Of a stretch of 64,000 nucleotides of DNA, positions 1 through 8,391 are shown in pieces. Both the position numbers and the translations under genes were made by a program. The notes below the pieces were generated by a model, which did not search any database, was not told where the DNA came from, and saw nothing but the letters and a program-made list of their open reading frames with translations. Origin of the DNA: Aldehydirespirator sp965204875 (GTDB taxonomy: Bacteria > Actinomycetota > Acidimicrobiia > Acidimicrobiales > Aldehydirespiratoraceae); the NCBI GenBank assembly GCA_965204875.1, contig OZ242020.1, positions 434,001 through 498,000 on the forward strand. The letters run 5' to 3'. The stretch's first letter is position 1; every line of letters begins with the position of its first letter.

Positions 1-72
1 ATTTGCCGCTGCCACCAGCACGGTGACGAACCAGGGACCCCTGGCCGGCAAGACCCTCGCCTTCCGGCCGCC
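1..72. other. Left window edge, no gene seen
   Basis: These bases lie beyond the stop codon of the leftmost minus-strand gene. No reading frame with recognisable protein similarity and no clear hairpin is visible. Confidence 0.4.
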
Positions 73-1059
73 TCATACGCTGGCCATTATCTCATTGGCG
101 AACAGGTCGATCTGGGCGGGATCGTCGGTCAGGGGATTGATTATCAGGTGGTCGATGCCGGCCGCAGCCAGTGCTCGGATGCGGGCCGCCATCTCGTCGA
201 TGGTTCCGAACAGGTAGGCGCTGCGCAGATCGTCATCGGAGCGCTTGACGTCCATCACGGTGCGGTAGGCCGCAAGCTGCTCGACCATCACCCGGTCGCG
301 GTCCGCTGAGTCGACGATGTGAAGCCATTGGGCGTGCGACATCGTGAAGCCGCCCATGTCGCGCCGGGCGCCCAGATAGCCGCGCACCGAGGCGATGTCG
401 GCGGCCACGATCTCGGGGCTGGTGCCGCTGGAGCGGCAGATCCAGCCGTCGTGGCGGGCGATGCGGGCCAGCACCGCGGGCGCCATGTCCGGCGTGTCGA
501 CGTTGTCGACCACATGCACCTGCGACCCGCCGCCGATCCAGACGGGAATGCGACGCTGGGGCCGGGGATAGAGCGTGGTGCCGTCGGCGACGCTGTAGTA
601 GCGGCCGCCGAAGCTCACCTCGTCGCCGCTCAGCAGCAGGCCGATCAGCTCCAGGGCCTCGTCGGTGCGCCGGCCCCGCTCGCGCCGGGGGATCCCCACC
701 GAGGCGAACTCCATGTCGTCGTGGCCGGTGCCCACACCGAGTATCACCCGGCCCCCGCCGGAGAGGCTGTCGAGGCTGGCCACCTCCTTGGCGATGATCG
801 TCGGGTGGCGGAACGGGGCGCAAAGGATGGCCGTGCCCAGGCGGATCCGCTCGGTGGCGCCGGCGGCGACGGCCAGGGTGATCATCGGGTCCTGCCAGGC
901 CACGGAATACACGTTGGGCGCCACCAGCAGGTGGTCGATGACCCAGATGGCAGAGAAGCCCGCCTCCTCCACCTTGGCGAAGTACGGCACCAGGCCGCGG
1001 GCCGACGCCGCGGTGGTGCGGGGCCCGGCATAGGAGGGCACGCGCCAGCCGAAGTCCAT
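73..1059 (-). CDS. LLM-class flavin-dependent oxidoreductase
   Basis: A 328-residue protein with the luciferase-like TIM-barrel pattern: an N-terminal strand and helix ending in 'AIWVIDHLL' (about residue 40), 'RIRLGTAILCAPFRHP' near 70-85, the phosphate-binding-type 'GRVILGVGTGHDD' near 105 and 'RRIPVWIGGG' near 170. Members use reduced flavin or F420 to oxidise small organic substrates. It is the last gene of a minus-strand series after an ABC transporter (permease, ATPase, binding protein), so it probably acts on the imported compound. The substrate cannot be told. An acidic stretch near residues 180-190 (VDNVDTPDMAP) looks like a small insertion. Confidence 0.85.
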   Translation of the reverse strand: MDFGWRVPSYAGPRTTAASARGLVPYFAKVEEAGFSAIWVIDHLLVAPNVYSVAWQDPMITLAVAAGATERIRLGTAILCAPFRHPTIIAKEVASLDSLSGGGRVILGVGTGHDDMEFASVGIPRRERGRRTDEALELIGLLLSGDEVSFGGRYYSVADGTTLYPRPQRRIPVWIGGGSQVHVVDNVDTPDMAPAVLARIARHDGWICRSSGTSPEIVAADIASVRGYLGARRDMGGFTMSHAQWLHIVDSADRDRVMVEQLAAYRTVMDVKRSDDDLRSAYLFGTIDEMAARIRALAAAGIDHLIINPLTDDPAQIDLFANEIMASV

Positions 1060-1102
1060 CAGGCGAGCCGCCCCCGCGCCCGACCGGAGCCGCCGGGCAC
1101 AT

Positions 1103-1199
1103 CCCGGATCACACCGACACGCCCGAGACCCAGAGCCCCCGCAAGACGACCGAGACCGGTAACACCGAGCACCGCCCGGATCACACCGACACGCCCGAG
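1103..1199. repeat. 25-bp direct repeat: echo of the permease 3' end
   Basis: Positions 1103-1127 and 1175-1199 are identical over 25 bases. The right copy holds the last codons and TGA stop (1181-1183) of the upstream minus-strand permease. The left copy lies in the spacer and repeats the same codons and stop. It is one of several gene-end duplications in this window. Confidence 0.85.
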
Positions 1200-2011
1200 G
1201 TCCGGATCTCTGCGCCCAGCGAGCCGTACAGGCGGCGCATCACCAGCCGGTACACCAGACCGTGAACCTTGTCCAGCAGCAGCCCCAGGATCGTGAGCTG
1301 CACGAACGCAACGAACATCAGCTCCGTGTCGAGCGTGCCCTGAGACACGATGATCAAGGCGCCCAGACCCTTGTTGGCACCCACATACTCCGCCACGACG
1401 GCGCCGACCAGCGCCAGCATGAGCGCCACCCGCAGCCCGCTGAACACCGCCGGGACCGCGTGCAGCGCCTTGCACTTGGTGAGGGTCGTCCAGCGCGAGG
1501 CCCGCAGCGCCCGGAAGAGCTCCAGCATGTCGGCCGGGGCGGTGGTGAGGCCCAGGTAGGTGTTCTCCAGCAGTGGGAAGAAGGCGATCAGCGCGGCGAT
1601 GATCACCTTGGGGGTCATGCCGAACCCGAACCAGATCACCAGGATGGGCGCCAGCGCGAACTTCGGCAGGGCCTGCGTGATGATCACATAGGGCATGATC
1701 ACCCGCCGGGCGATGCCGAACTCCGAGGCCAGCGTGCCAAGGCCGATGCCGGCGACCCCGCCCAGGGCGAATCCCGCCAAGATCTCCTGCACGGTTATCC
1801 AGATATGGGGGTTGGCCCGGCCCGAGCTCACGTAGTCGATCAGCCGATCGAGCACAGGCCACGGCTCGGGGAGCACCAGGGGCGAGTTGGTGCGCGCCCA
1901 GAGGTGCCACACCGCGACGAGCACGACAGCCGACAGCAGCACCAGCAGGCGCCCCATCCAAGCCTCCGTGCGCAGCGCCCTCAGCACCCTGGGAAGCTTG
2001 CGCCCCCTCAT
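1181..2011 (-). CDS. ABC transporter permease, NitT/TauT (SsuC/TauC) type
   Basis: A 276-residue integral membrane protein with about six hydrophobic segments, beginning with 'LLVLLSAVVLVAVWHLWA' near residue 25. The cytoplasmic EAA-type loop is seen around 'LFRALRASRWTTL' (about 170-185), the surface that docks to the ATPase. The family forms homodimeric channels for nitrate, sulfonates, taurine, thiamine precursors or similar small organics. It follows the ATPase gene (2118-2900) and the binding protein gene (2986-4236) on the same strand, giving a complete importer. The spacer to the ATPase gene holds a duplicated segment. Confidence 0.9.
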   Translation of the reverse strand: MRGRKLPRVLRALRTEAWMGRLLVLLSAVVLVAVWHLWARTNSPLVLPEPWPVLDRLIDYVSSGRANPHIWITVQEILAGFALGGVAGIGLGTLASEFGIARRVIMPYVIITQALPKFALAPILVIWFGFGMTPKVIIAALIAFFPLLENTYLGLTTAPADMLELFRALRASRWTTLTKCKALHAVPAVFSGLRVALMLALVGAVVAEYVGANKGLGALIIVSQGTLDTELMFVAFVQLTILGLLLDKVHGLVYRLVMRRLYGSLGAEIRTSGVSV

Positions 2012-2021
2012 AGTTCCCGCC

Positions 2022-2117
2022 CGTGCTGCAACGCGACCAGAGTCGGGCTGTATCGCTCACGACATGAGGCATCCGAGCCCCGCCCGTGTTGCAACGCAAC
2101 CAGAGCCGGCCGCCGCC
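2022..2117. repeat. Spacer with imperfect direct repeat
   Basis: The segment around 2022-2047 (CCGCCCGTGCTGCAACGCGA) recurs with a few changes around 2080-2105 (CCGCCCGTGTTGCAACGCAA), both followed by CCAGAG. The spacer lies between the ATPase stop and the permease start. No function is evident; it fits the window-wide pattern of short spacer duplications. Confidence 0.6.
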
Positions 2118-2900
2118 TCAATTGAGTTGCTCCCGCACCCGGCGGCGCAACGTCCAGAACCGCTCGTCCGCCTCGATCTCCGCGAAGGTGCGCGGCCTCG
2201 GCAGATCGACGTCGATCACGTCGGAGACCCTTCCGGGCCGCGCCGCCATCACCATCACCCGGTCCGACAGGAACAGCGCCTCGCCGATGTCGTGGGTGAC
2301 GAACACGACGGTGGTCTGCGACTCTCGCCAGATGCGCAGCAACTCCAAGTTCATCAGGTCGCGGGTCTGGGCGTCGAGCGCCCCGAACGGCTCGTCCATC
2401 AGCAGGATCGACGGCTCCACCGCGAGCGCCCGAGCCACCGAGACCCGCTGCTGCATGCCCCCGGAGAGCTCGCCGGGCCGGTGGTTCAGGTAGTCAGAGA
2501 GGCCGACCATCTCCAGCACCTCATGTGCCTTCCGCCGGTCTTCGCCGGTGGGGCGGCGCATGATCTCGAAGGGCAGCAGCACGTTGTCGAGCACCCTGCG
2601 CCAGGGCAGCAGCACCGCCCGCTGGAACACGTAGCCGATGCGACGGTCCGGAACGGTCACCACGTCGTCGCCGATGCGGACCTCCCCGGCGGACGGCCTG
2701 ATCAGCCCGCCCACACAGCGAAGGAGCGTGCTCTTGCCGCAACCGCTGGGCCCCACGATGGCGACGAACTCCCGCGGCGCCACATCGAAGTCGATGCCCT
2801 CCAGTGCCGTGATGTCGCCCGCATCGGATGCGAACGTCTTGGTGACGCCGTCGATCTCGATGTGGCCGCGCCCCGAGAGTTCGCCGGTCACCTTGTTCAC
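2118..2900 (-). CDS. ABC transporter ATP-binding protein, NitT/TauT (SsuB/TauB) type
   Basis: A 260-residue nucleotide-binding subunit. Walker A 'GPSGCGKST' lies near residue 53, the ABC signature 'LSGGMQQRVSVARAL' near 145, Walker B 'ILLMDEPFGALD' near 165 and the switch histidine in 'VTHDIGEA' near 203. All catalytic elements are present. It energises the permease at 1181-2011. Operon order is binding protein, ATPase, permease, flavin oxidoreductase. Confidence 0.95.
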   Translation of the reverse strand: MNKVTGELSGRGHIEIDGVTKTFASDAGDITALEGIDFDVAPREFVAIVGPSGCGKSTLLRCVGGLIRPSAGEVRIGDDVVTVPDRRIGYVFQRAVLLPWRRVLDNVLLPFEIMRRPTGEDRRKAHEVLEMVGLSDYLNHRPGELSGGMQQRVSVARALAVEPSILLMDEPFGALDAQTRDLMNLELLRIWRESQTTVVFVTHDIGEALFLSDRVMVMAARPGRVSDVIDVDLPRPRTFAEIEADERFWTLRRRVREQLN

Positions 2901-2985
2901 ACCCTGCCGCCTTGAACGCCCGGCGAGTTCCGGTGGAGTTCCGGTCGCCCGCCGGGCGCCAGGCCAATCGCTCTCTCAGCCGCTC

Positions 2986-4236
2986 CTAGCTGTCGGCGAA
3001 CCGGTTGGAGATCACCGCGGAGGCGTCCACCGCGTCGGCGAGGATGCCGAGCTCGGTGCCCTGGTCGGCCACGTCCTGGATGGTGGCCACGTCGCACCAG
3101 CCCATGCCGTGCTCGGCGACGCCGGGGCCGTTGTTCTGCATCTGGATGCGATAGTCGATCACGGCGAGGTTGCGCTCCATGTTGTCGGCGCCCACGGCGT
3201 AGCGGGAGCCGATCTCGGCCGCTGCGTCGGGGTTCTCCTCGATCCACAGCTTGGCCCTCTCCAGGGCGGCGATGAAGCGGCCCACGCCGTCGGCGTTGTC
3301 ATCGACCCAGCCGCGCTTGGCGAAGTACACGTCGTTGGGGCCGGGCACCTGGTCGTACTGCCAGATCTCGTAGTCGTCGACCTGATCGGCCGGGATGCCG
3401 CCGTTGTCGATGAGCGCCCAGTTGATGGAGCCCCACGTGGAGGCGGCCTGCGCCTCGCCGCCCAGCAGGAAGGTGCCGAAGTCGATGCCGCTGGCCGCGA
3501 AGGTCACGTCGTCCTCGGTGATGCCGTTGGCGGCGAGCAGCAGGGCCGCGTACCACTTGCTGGTCGATGCCTGCGAGGTGACCGCGATCGTCTTGCCCCT
3601 GAGGTCCTCGGGCCCCTCGATGCCGGCGGCCGTGTTGACGAGCATCGTCATCCAGTTCTGCGTGTAGGGGCAGTAGATCCCCTCGAGGTCCTCGCCTGCG
3701 AGCACGGCGAAGAAGCCCGAGAACGTATCGGCCATGGCGATGTCCGCGTTGCCGGCCACCACCTGGCGCACGGCATCGCCGGCGCCAGAGCCGGGAAGCT
3801 GCTCGAGGTTGACGCCGGCCTCGGCGAAGTAGCCGTTCTCCTCGGCAACGTAGAGATCGATGAAGTCGATCAACTTGGCCGCACCCCACGTGACGAGGCG
3901 TATGTCGATCGGCTCGGGAGGCGGCACCGGCTCGGGCTCAGGATCGGGCTCAGGATCGGGCTCCGCAGCCGGCTCAGGATCGGGGTCGGCAGCCGGCTCG
4001 GACTCCATCGCGGGCTCGGGCTCAGCGGCGGGCTCGGGGTCGGGGTCGGCAGCCGGCTCGGGGGCAGGTTCAGCGGCGGGCGCCGGGGTTGCCGCCGGCT
4101 CCTCGTCGTCATCGTCGCTGCCGCAGGCTCCAAGCAGCAGCGCCGCTGCCAGGGGCACGGCGAGCCACCGCAGCCGCGGCATCCGTCCTCTCCGGTTCGG
4201 TGTCTCGTTCATGACGGTCTCCATGCCAGTCTCCAT
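2986..4236 (-). CDS. ABC transporter substrate-binding lipoprotein, NMT1/SsuA type
   Basis: A 416-residue periplasmic-binding protein. The signal peptide ends in the lipobox 'LLLGAC', so the mature protein is membrane-anchored. A linker of about 65 residues made almost only of Pro, Glu, Asp and Ala separates the lipidated Cys from the domain. The domain starts 'IDIRLVTWG' and shows 'YVAEENGYFAEAGV' and the ligand-loop-like 'SGAGDAVRQVVAGNADIAM', as in NMT1/SsuA proteins. The first ATG (4236) is taken, but an in-frame ATG at 4212 is equally possible. It is the first gene of the transporter operon and diverges from the GntR gene. The ligand is unknown. Confidence 0.88.
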   Translation of the reverse strand: METGMETVMNETPNRRGRMPRLRWLAVPLAAALLLGACGSDDDDEEPAATPAPAAEPAPEPAADPDPEPAAEPEPAMESEPAADPDPEPAAEPDPEPDPEPEPVPPPEPIDIRLVTWGAAKLIDFIDLYVAEENGYFAEAGVNLEQLPGSGAGDAVRQVVAGNADIAMADTFSGFFAVLAGEDLEGIYCPYTQNWMTMLVNTAAGIEGPEDLRGKTIAVTSQASTSKWYAALLLAANGITEDDVTFAASGIDFGTFLLGGEAQAASTWGSINWALIDNGGIPADQVDDYEIWQYDQVPGPNDVYFAKRGWVDDNADGVGRFIAALERAKLWIEENPDAAAEIGSRYAVGADNMERNLAVIDYRIQMQNNGPGVAEHGMGWCDVATIQDVADQGTELGILADAVDASAVISNRFADS

Positions 4237-4268
4237 GATGATCTCCCTCCGATCTTGGGACTTCCGGG

Positions 4269-4295
4269 ACTCTATAGGACAAGAACTCTATAGGA
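4269..4295. promoter_or_regulatory. Putative GntR operator: two ACTCTATAGGA repeats
   Basis: The 11-base sequence ACTCTATAGGA occurs exactly at 4269-4279 and again at 4285-4295, start to start 16 bases, and each holds the palindrome CTATAG. The pair sits in the 107-bp space between the divergent transporter operon and the GntR-family gene, where an autoregulator would bind. The TATAG elements could also serve as -10 boxes. Binding is inferred from position only. Confidence 0.5.
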
Positions 4296-4343
4296 AATCG
4301 TCAATCATCTGTCAAACCCGTTCGCCTGTGGCATGATGTCGCA

Positions 4344-5027
4344 ATGAGTTCGTTCGAGCGGCCCAAGACCGCGCAGGAGGCGGTGCTCGCCGAGATCCGC
4401 CGCCAACTCTTGGACGGGCGCCTCGCGCCGGGGGTCGCGATCCGCCCCGACGCACTCGGCGAGGAACTCGGCGTGTCGGCGGTTCCCGTGCGAGAGGCGC
4501 TGCGGATACTCGAGGGTGAGGGCCATGTTCACTACCGGCCCCACCGGGGCTACGTGGTGGCGGCACTGGAAGTGGACGACCTGATCGAGATCTACCGGAT
4601 CCGGGAGTTGCTCGAAGCCGAGGCGGTGCGCCAGGCGATCCCGAGGTTGCGCGCCGATGCTGTGGTGCGCCTGCGTGACACCGTGCGGCAGATGGACGAG
4701 GCGCATGACGACGTCGTGACCCTGACCGCCGTCAACCGGCAGTTCCACTTCACGGTGTTCGAGGCTGCCGGGATGCCGCAGCTCGTGCGGCTGCTGCGCA
4801 TCCTGTGGGACTCCTCGGACAGGTACCGGCTTCGCTACCTGATGTCACCGGAGAACCGCCAGATCGTGCACGACCAGCATCAGCGGATGATGCAGGCGCT
4901 CGCCAGCGGTGACGTGGAGTCCTACATCGACGAGAGCCGGCAACACCGGGCCCACGCCATCGCTGCGCTCGCCGACGCCCTGCGCACGGCCGAGAGAGCA
5001 AAGGCCGAGGAGACGTCGGCCGCATAG
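4344..5027 (+). CDS. GntR-family transcriptional regulator, FCD domain
   Basis: A 227-residue regulator. Residues about 8-75 form the winged helix ('AVLAEIRRQLLDGRLAPGV', 'LGEELGVSAVPVREALRILEGEG'). Residues about 85-210 form the all-helical FCD effector domain with the expected helix 'IYRIRELLEAEAVRQAI', an Asn/His pair in 'NRQFHFTVFEAAG', 'DQHQRMMQAL' and a late His, typical metal/carboxylate-binding positions. It is transcribed away from the transporter operon and probably controls it in response to an organic acid. Its last codons and TAG stop are partly repeated downstream at 5073-5101. Confidence 0.93.
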   Translation: MSSFERPKTAQEAVLAEIRRQLLDGRLAPGVAIRPDALGEELGVSAVPVREALRILEGEGHVHYRPHRGYVVAALEVDDLIEIYRIRELLEAEAVRQAIPRLRADAVVRLRDTVRQMDEAHDDVVTLTAVNRQFHFTVFEAAGMPQLVRLLRILWDSSDRYRLRYLMSPENRQIVHDQHQRMMQALASGDVESYIDESRQHRAHAIAALADALRTAERAKAEETSAA

Positions 5028-5101
5028 AGCGCGATCCGGCGAGGCCATGAGGCCATCGAGCGCCGATACCGGACCGAGGAGACTTCGGACGCTAGGGCGC
5101 G
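5004..5101. repeat. Imperfect echo of the gntR 3' end
   Basis: Positions 5004-5033 hold the last codons and TAG stop of the regulator. Positions 5073-5101 repeat them with a few changes, including GAGGAGAC and a TAG. The repeat fills the spacer between two convergent genes. Confidence 0.6.
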
Positions 5102-5103
5102 CT

Positions 5104-6768
5104 TCAGAGGCCCAGCAGGTCGATCTTGCGCTGCTCGATCTTGCTGCGCAGCGGCGGGAACACCTCGTCGGGATCGATCGCCACGGCCAGCAGGGCCGGG
5201 GCACGCGAGCCGAGTGCCCATTGCAGGGCACGGTCGAGATCCGCCACGTCGGTGACGGTGCCGGCCTCCACCCCGAAGGCGCGGGCGGCGGCTGCGAAAT
5301 CGATCGAACCAAGCCTCACGAAGTGGTCCTCGCCGTACATCGCCTCGGCCTGGTGGCGCAGGATCCCGAGGGCGCCGTCGACGAACACGACCACCACCAG
5401 CGGCAGGGCCAGGTCGCGGGCCACGGCCAGCTCGCCCATGGTGTGCACGAATCCCCCGTCGCCGGCGATCGCAACGACGCTAGTGCCGGGCAGGGCGACC
5501 GCCGCTCCGATGGCAGCCGGCAGGCTGAAGCCCATCGCGTCGAACTCACAGGACTGCAACAGGCCGTGCGGCTGCCTCACGTCGAGCTGCTCACAGACCC
5601 AGAGCCGGTGGTTGCCGATGTCGGCGGTCACAACCATGCCGTCGGGGGCGCAGCGGTTGAGCGCGGCGACGACCGTGGCCGCGCTCAGGCCGTTGCCGGG
5701 GTCGTTGCAGGGTTCCGTGCGCGCGGGACGCGCCGCGAACCACGGCTCACGCTGATCCGCTACGCCGGCGGCCGCGGCAAGCAGGCAGGCGGCGTCCGCC
5801 ACGATCCCCTGGTCTGCGGGGTAGATCCGGTTGATCTGCGAAGGGTCGGCGTCGACCTGCACCAGTTGCGCTCCGGCTGCGATCAGGTCGGACCGCCAGC
5901 CGAAGGTGGTCTGCTCTCCCAGCGCGCAGCCGGCCACCAGCACGAGATCGGCGCCCGCCACGGCCTGCCGGGCGGCACCGGTGCCGTAGAAGCCGAGCAT
6001 GCCGACGCTGCTTAGGTGGCTCGTGGGGATGCTGCCGATGCCGGAGCGGCTGGTGGCCACAGGCGCGCCGAGTTGCTCGGCGAGCCTGGTGAGCGCGGCG
6101 CTCCCGCCGCTGCGGATCACACCGTGGCCCGCCAGGATCGCCGGTCGCCGCGAGCGGGCCAGCCGCCCCATGATCTCCTCGATGCACGATGAAGCGGGCT
6201 CGGCGGGGCGCGGAGCGACAGCCTGCACGGGCGCCGGGCCGGCGGTGCTCTCGGCCTGGAGGTTCTGGGGCAGTGCGATGTGAACCGGGCCCGGGCGCCC
6301 CGACGCGGCGAGCTGGAGGCCGGTGGCGACGAGGTTGGGGATCTCCTCGGCGGAGGTCGCCTGGACCGAGCTCTTGCAGAACGGGGCGAACAGCCCGACG
6401 TTGTCGCAGTACTGCAGTATGTTGCAATGGACGTAGCGCCTATCGACCTGCGCGCTGAGCACCAGCAGGGGGATGGAGTCGGCCTGGGCGTTGGCCACGG
6501 CCGTGACGAGGTTCGTGGCGCCGGGGCCCGGCGCTCCCGACAGCACGATTCCCGGCTCCCCGGTCACCAGCGCATGGCCTGAGGCCATGTAGCCGGCGCC
6601 CTGCTCGTGGCGGGCGGCAACGACCCTGGGAGCGCCGAGGCGGCCCAGCTCGTGGTATGTGGGCAGGAAGTGCCCGCCGGCGACCGTGAATACCGCACCG
6701 ACGCCGGTGTCGCGCAGGGTCTCGGCGATCACCCGCCGACCCTGGACTCTTTGCGATGATGCGGGCAT
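5104..6768 (-). CDS. Thiamine diphosphate-dependent enzyme (acetolactate synthase-like superfamily)
   Basis: A ThDP enzyme of about 554 residues with the PYR domain first (catalytic Glu in 'AARHEQGAGYMASGHAL', about residue 50), the middle domain, and the PP domain last ('GDGGFVHTMGELAVARDLAL', about residue 425). In the PP motif the usual metal-binding Asn of 'NNGxxG' is replaced: the sequence reads 'VVFVDGALG'. ATG 6768 is chosen because the further upstream frame has no family similarity and overlaps a repeat. The neighbouring CaiB-type CoA-transferase recalls the oxalyl-CoA decarboxylase/formyl-CoA transferase pairing, and the nearby transporter recalls sulfoacetaldehyde metabolism. Substrate unknown. 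Confidence 0.8.
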   Translation of the reverse strand: MPASSQRVQGRRVIAETLRDTGVGAVFTVAGGHFLPTYHELGRLGAPRVVAARHEQGAGYMASGHALVTGEPGIVLSGAPGPGATNLVTAVANAQADSIPLLVLSAQVDRRYVHCNILQYCDNVGLFAPFCKSSVQATSAEEIPNLVATGLQLAASGRPGPVHIALPQNLQAESTAGPAPVQAVAPRPAEPASSCIEEIMGRLARSRRPAILAGHGVIRSGGSAALTRLAEQLGAPVATSRSGIGSIPTSHLSSVGMLGFYGTGAARQAVAGADLVLVAGCALGEQTTFGWRSDLIAAGAQLVQVDADPSQINRIYPADQGIVADAACLLAAAAGVADQREPWFAARPARTEPCNDPGNGLSAATVVAALNRCAPDGMVVTADIGNHRLWVCEQLDVRQPHGLLQSCEFDAMGFSLPAAIGAAVALPGTSVVAIAGDGGFVHTMGELAVARDLALPLVVVVFVDGALGILRHQAEAMYGEDHFVRLGSIDFAAAARAFGVEAGTVTDVADLDRALQWALGSRAPALLAVAIDPDEVFPPLRSKIEQRKIDLLGL

Positions 6769-7129
6769 CGGCCTCCGTCCTGGCGCTTGTTCCCGGCGCT
6801 TGTTCCTAGCGCCAGTCCCGGCGCTTCCCACGGGCTGCTGCCAACAGAATATAGTCGATCAAATACAGGGATAGGCCAAGTTTGGGCCAACTCACGCAGC
6901 CGATGTAAACGCAGGCTCTCACCCCCGAGAGCACCCCACCCGAGCCGGATGCGCTTCGCCGGTCTCGCCCCCTGCCTCGGGGTCAGCACCCCATCTCACC
7001 CCGCGAACACCGCGCCCAGACCGGTTGCGCCGCGCCGGCCTCGCCCCCCGCCTCAAGGTCAAGCACCACCTCACCCAGGAGAACACTCGATACCGGTTGC
7101 GCCTCGTCCGTGCCGGTACGGTTGCGTGC
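6769..7129. other. Divergent intergenic region with two repeat families
   Basis: This 361-base gap separates the ThDP gene from the CoA-transferase gene. At 6781-6830 a GGCGCTTGTTCC-like unit of about 13 bases is repeated four times. An AT-richer stretch around 6842-6880 is the likeliest promoter area and contains a GGCC-AAGTTTG-GGCC inverted repeat. A 66-base unit at 6945-7010 is repeated with changes at 7021-7086, and its start appears a third time at 7093-7110. No gene is supported here. Confidence 0.6.
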
Positions 7130-8350
7130 GTGCCAGGGCCTCTGGAGGGCGTGCGGGTCGTGGAACTCGGCGTGTGGGTGGCAGGGCCCGCGGCCGGCGG
7201 GATCCTGGCCGACTGGGGCGCCGACGTGGTCAAGGTCGAGCCCATGGGCGGCGACCCGGCCCGGATGTTCCGCTACATGCTCGGTGGGGACATGCCCACC
7301 AACCCGGTGTTCGACATGGACAACCGCGGCAAGCGCAGCATCGCCGTCGACCTCACCTCCGACGGTGGGCGGCGGGTGCTCGAGGACCTGCTCGCGGGCG
7401 CCGACGTGTTCGTCACCAACGTGCGCCTGGGCGGGCTCGGTCGCCTGGGCCTAGACCATTCCTCGGTCACGGCCCGGCACCGCCGGCTGGTGTACGCGGC
7501 CATCACCGGATACGGCACGAGCGGCGACGAGGCGGGCCGCGGCGCGTTCGATGTGGCCGGGTTCTGGGCACGCTCGGGCATCGCCCACCTGCTCACCCCC
7601 TCCGGCGGCGACCCGCCGTTCCAGCGGGGCGGCATGGGCGACCACACCACCGGGCTGGCGGCCGCAGCCGGGGTTTGCGCCGCTCTGCTGGCCCGCGAGC
7701 GCACCGGCAGGGGCCAGGTCGTGAGCGCCTCGCTGCTGCGCCAGGGGGCCTACACGATCAGCTTCGACCTGTCGGTGACCCTGGGGTGGGGACTGACGCT
7801 GGAGATCGGGCGGCGCGACACGATGGGCAATCCGGCCATGAACAACTACACCGCAGCCGACGGGCGCCGATTCTGGCTCGTCGGCCTGGAGCCGCAGCGG
7901 CACTGGCAGCCGCTGGCGCGGGCGGTCGGGCGGCCCGACTGGATCGACGACGAGCGCTATGCCACGGCCCGGGCCAGGCGCCACAATGCAGCCGCGCTGG
8001 TCGCCGAGCTCGACGCGATCTTCGCCTCCAGGCCCATGGATGAGTGGGCCGACGCCTTCGCCGCCGAGTCCGACCTCTTCTGGGCGCCGATCCAGTCACC
8101 GGAGGAGTTGCTGGCAGATCCGCAGTTCGCGGCTGCGGGCGGCCTTGTGGAGGTGCCGGACGGACCGTCCACCACGACGATGATCGCCACGCCGGTGGAC
8201 TTCTCAGCCACCGAGTGGGCCCCGATGGGCACCGCCCCCCGGCTCGGCCAGCACACCGAGGAGATCCTGCGCTCGCTGGGCCGCAGCGATCGCCATATCG
8301 AGGCCCTGGCCTCCGCGGGAACAATCTTGCGAGACGATCCGGAGCGGTAG
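7130..8350 (+). CDS. CaiB/BaiF family CoA-transferase
   Basis: About 406 residues, starting at GTG 7130 ('PGPLEGVRVVELGVWVAGP'), where family similarity begins; the frame continues upstream only through spacer repeats. Family III CoA-transferase signatures include 'ADWGADVVKVEP', 'FDMDNRGKRSIAVDL' and the catalytic Asp in 'MGDHTTGLAAAAGV' (about residue 175). Such enzymes move CoA between carboxylic acids such as formate/oxalate, carnitine or bile acids. It is divergent from the ThDP enzyme gene and may act in the same pathway. The acyl substrate is unknown. Confidence 0.9.
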   Translation: MPGPLEGVRVVELGVWVAGPAAGGILADWGADVVKVEPMGGDPARMFRYMLGGDMPTNPVFDMDNRGKRSIAVDLTSDGGRRVLEDLLAGADVFVTNVRLGGLGRLGLDHSSVTARHRRLVYAAITGYGTSGDEAGRGAFDVAGFWARSGIAHLLTPSGGDPPFQRGGMGDHTTGLAAAAGVCAALLARERTGRGQVVSASLLRQGAYTISFDLSVTLGWGLTLEIGRRDTMGNPAMNNYTAADGRRFWLVGLEPQRHWQPLARAVGRPDWIDDERYATARARRHNAAALVAELDAIFASRPMDEWADAFAAESDLFWAPIQSPEELLADPQFAAAGGLVEVPDGPSTTTMIATPVDFSATEWAPMGTAPRLGQHTEEILRSLGRSDRHIEALASAGTILRDDPER

Positions 8351-8391
8351 CGGCGTCGGTGCGCGGCGCATGGTCGCTACCCTTGCGCCTT

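Noticed and set aside
2638..4293. Long plus-strand open frame opposite the binding protein and ATPase genes
   Set aside because: It is a codon-bias shadow of GC-rich genes on the other strand; its translation is a low-complexity sequence without family features.
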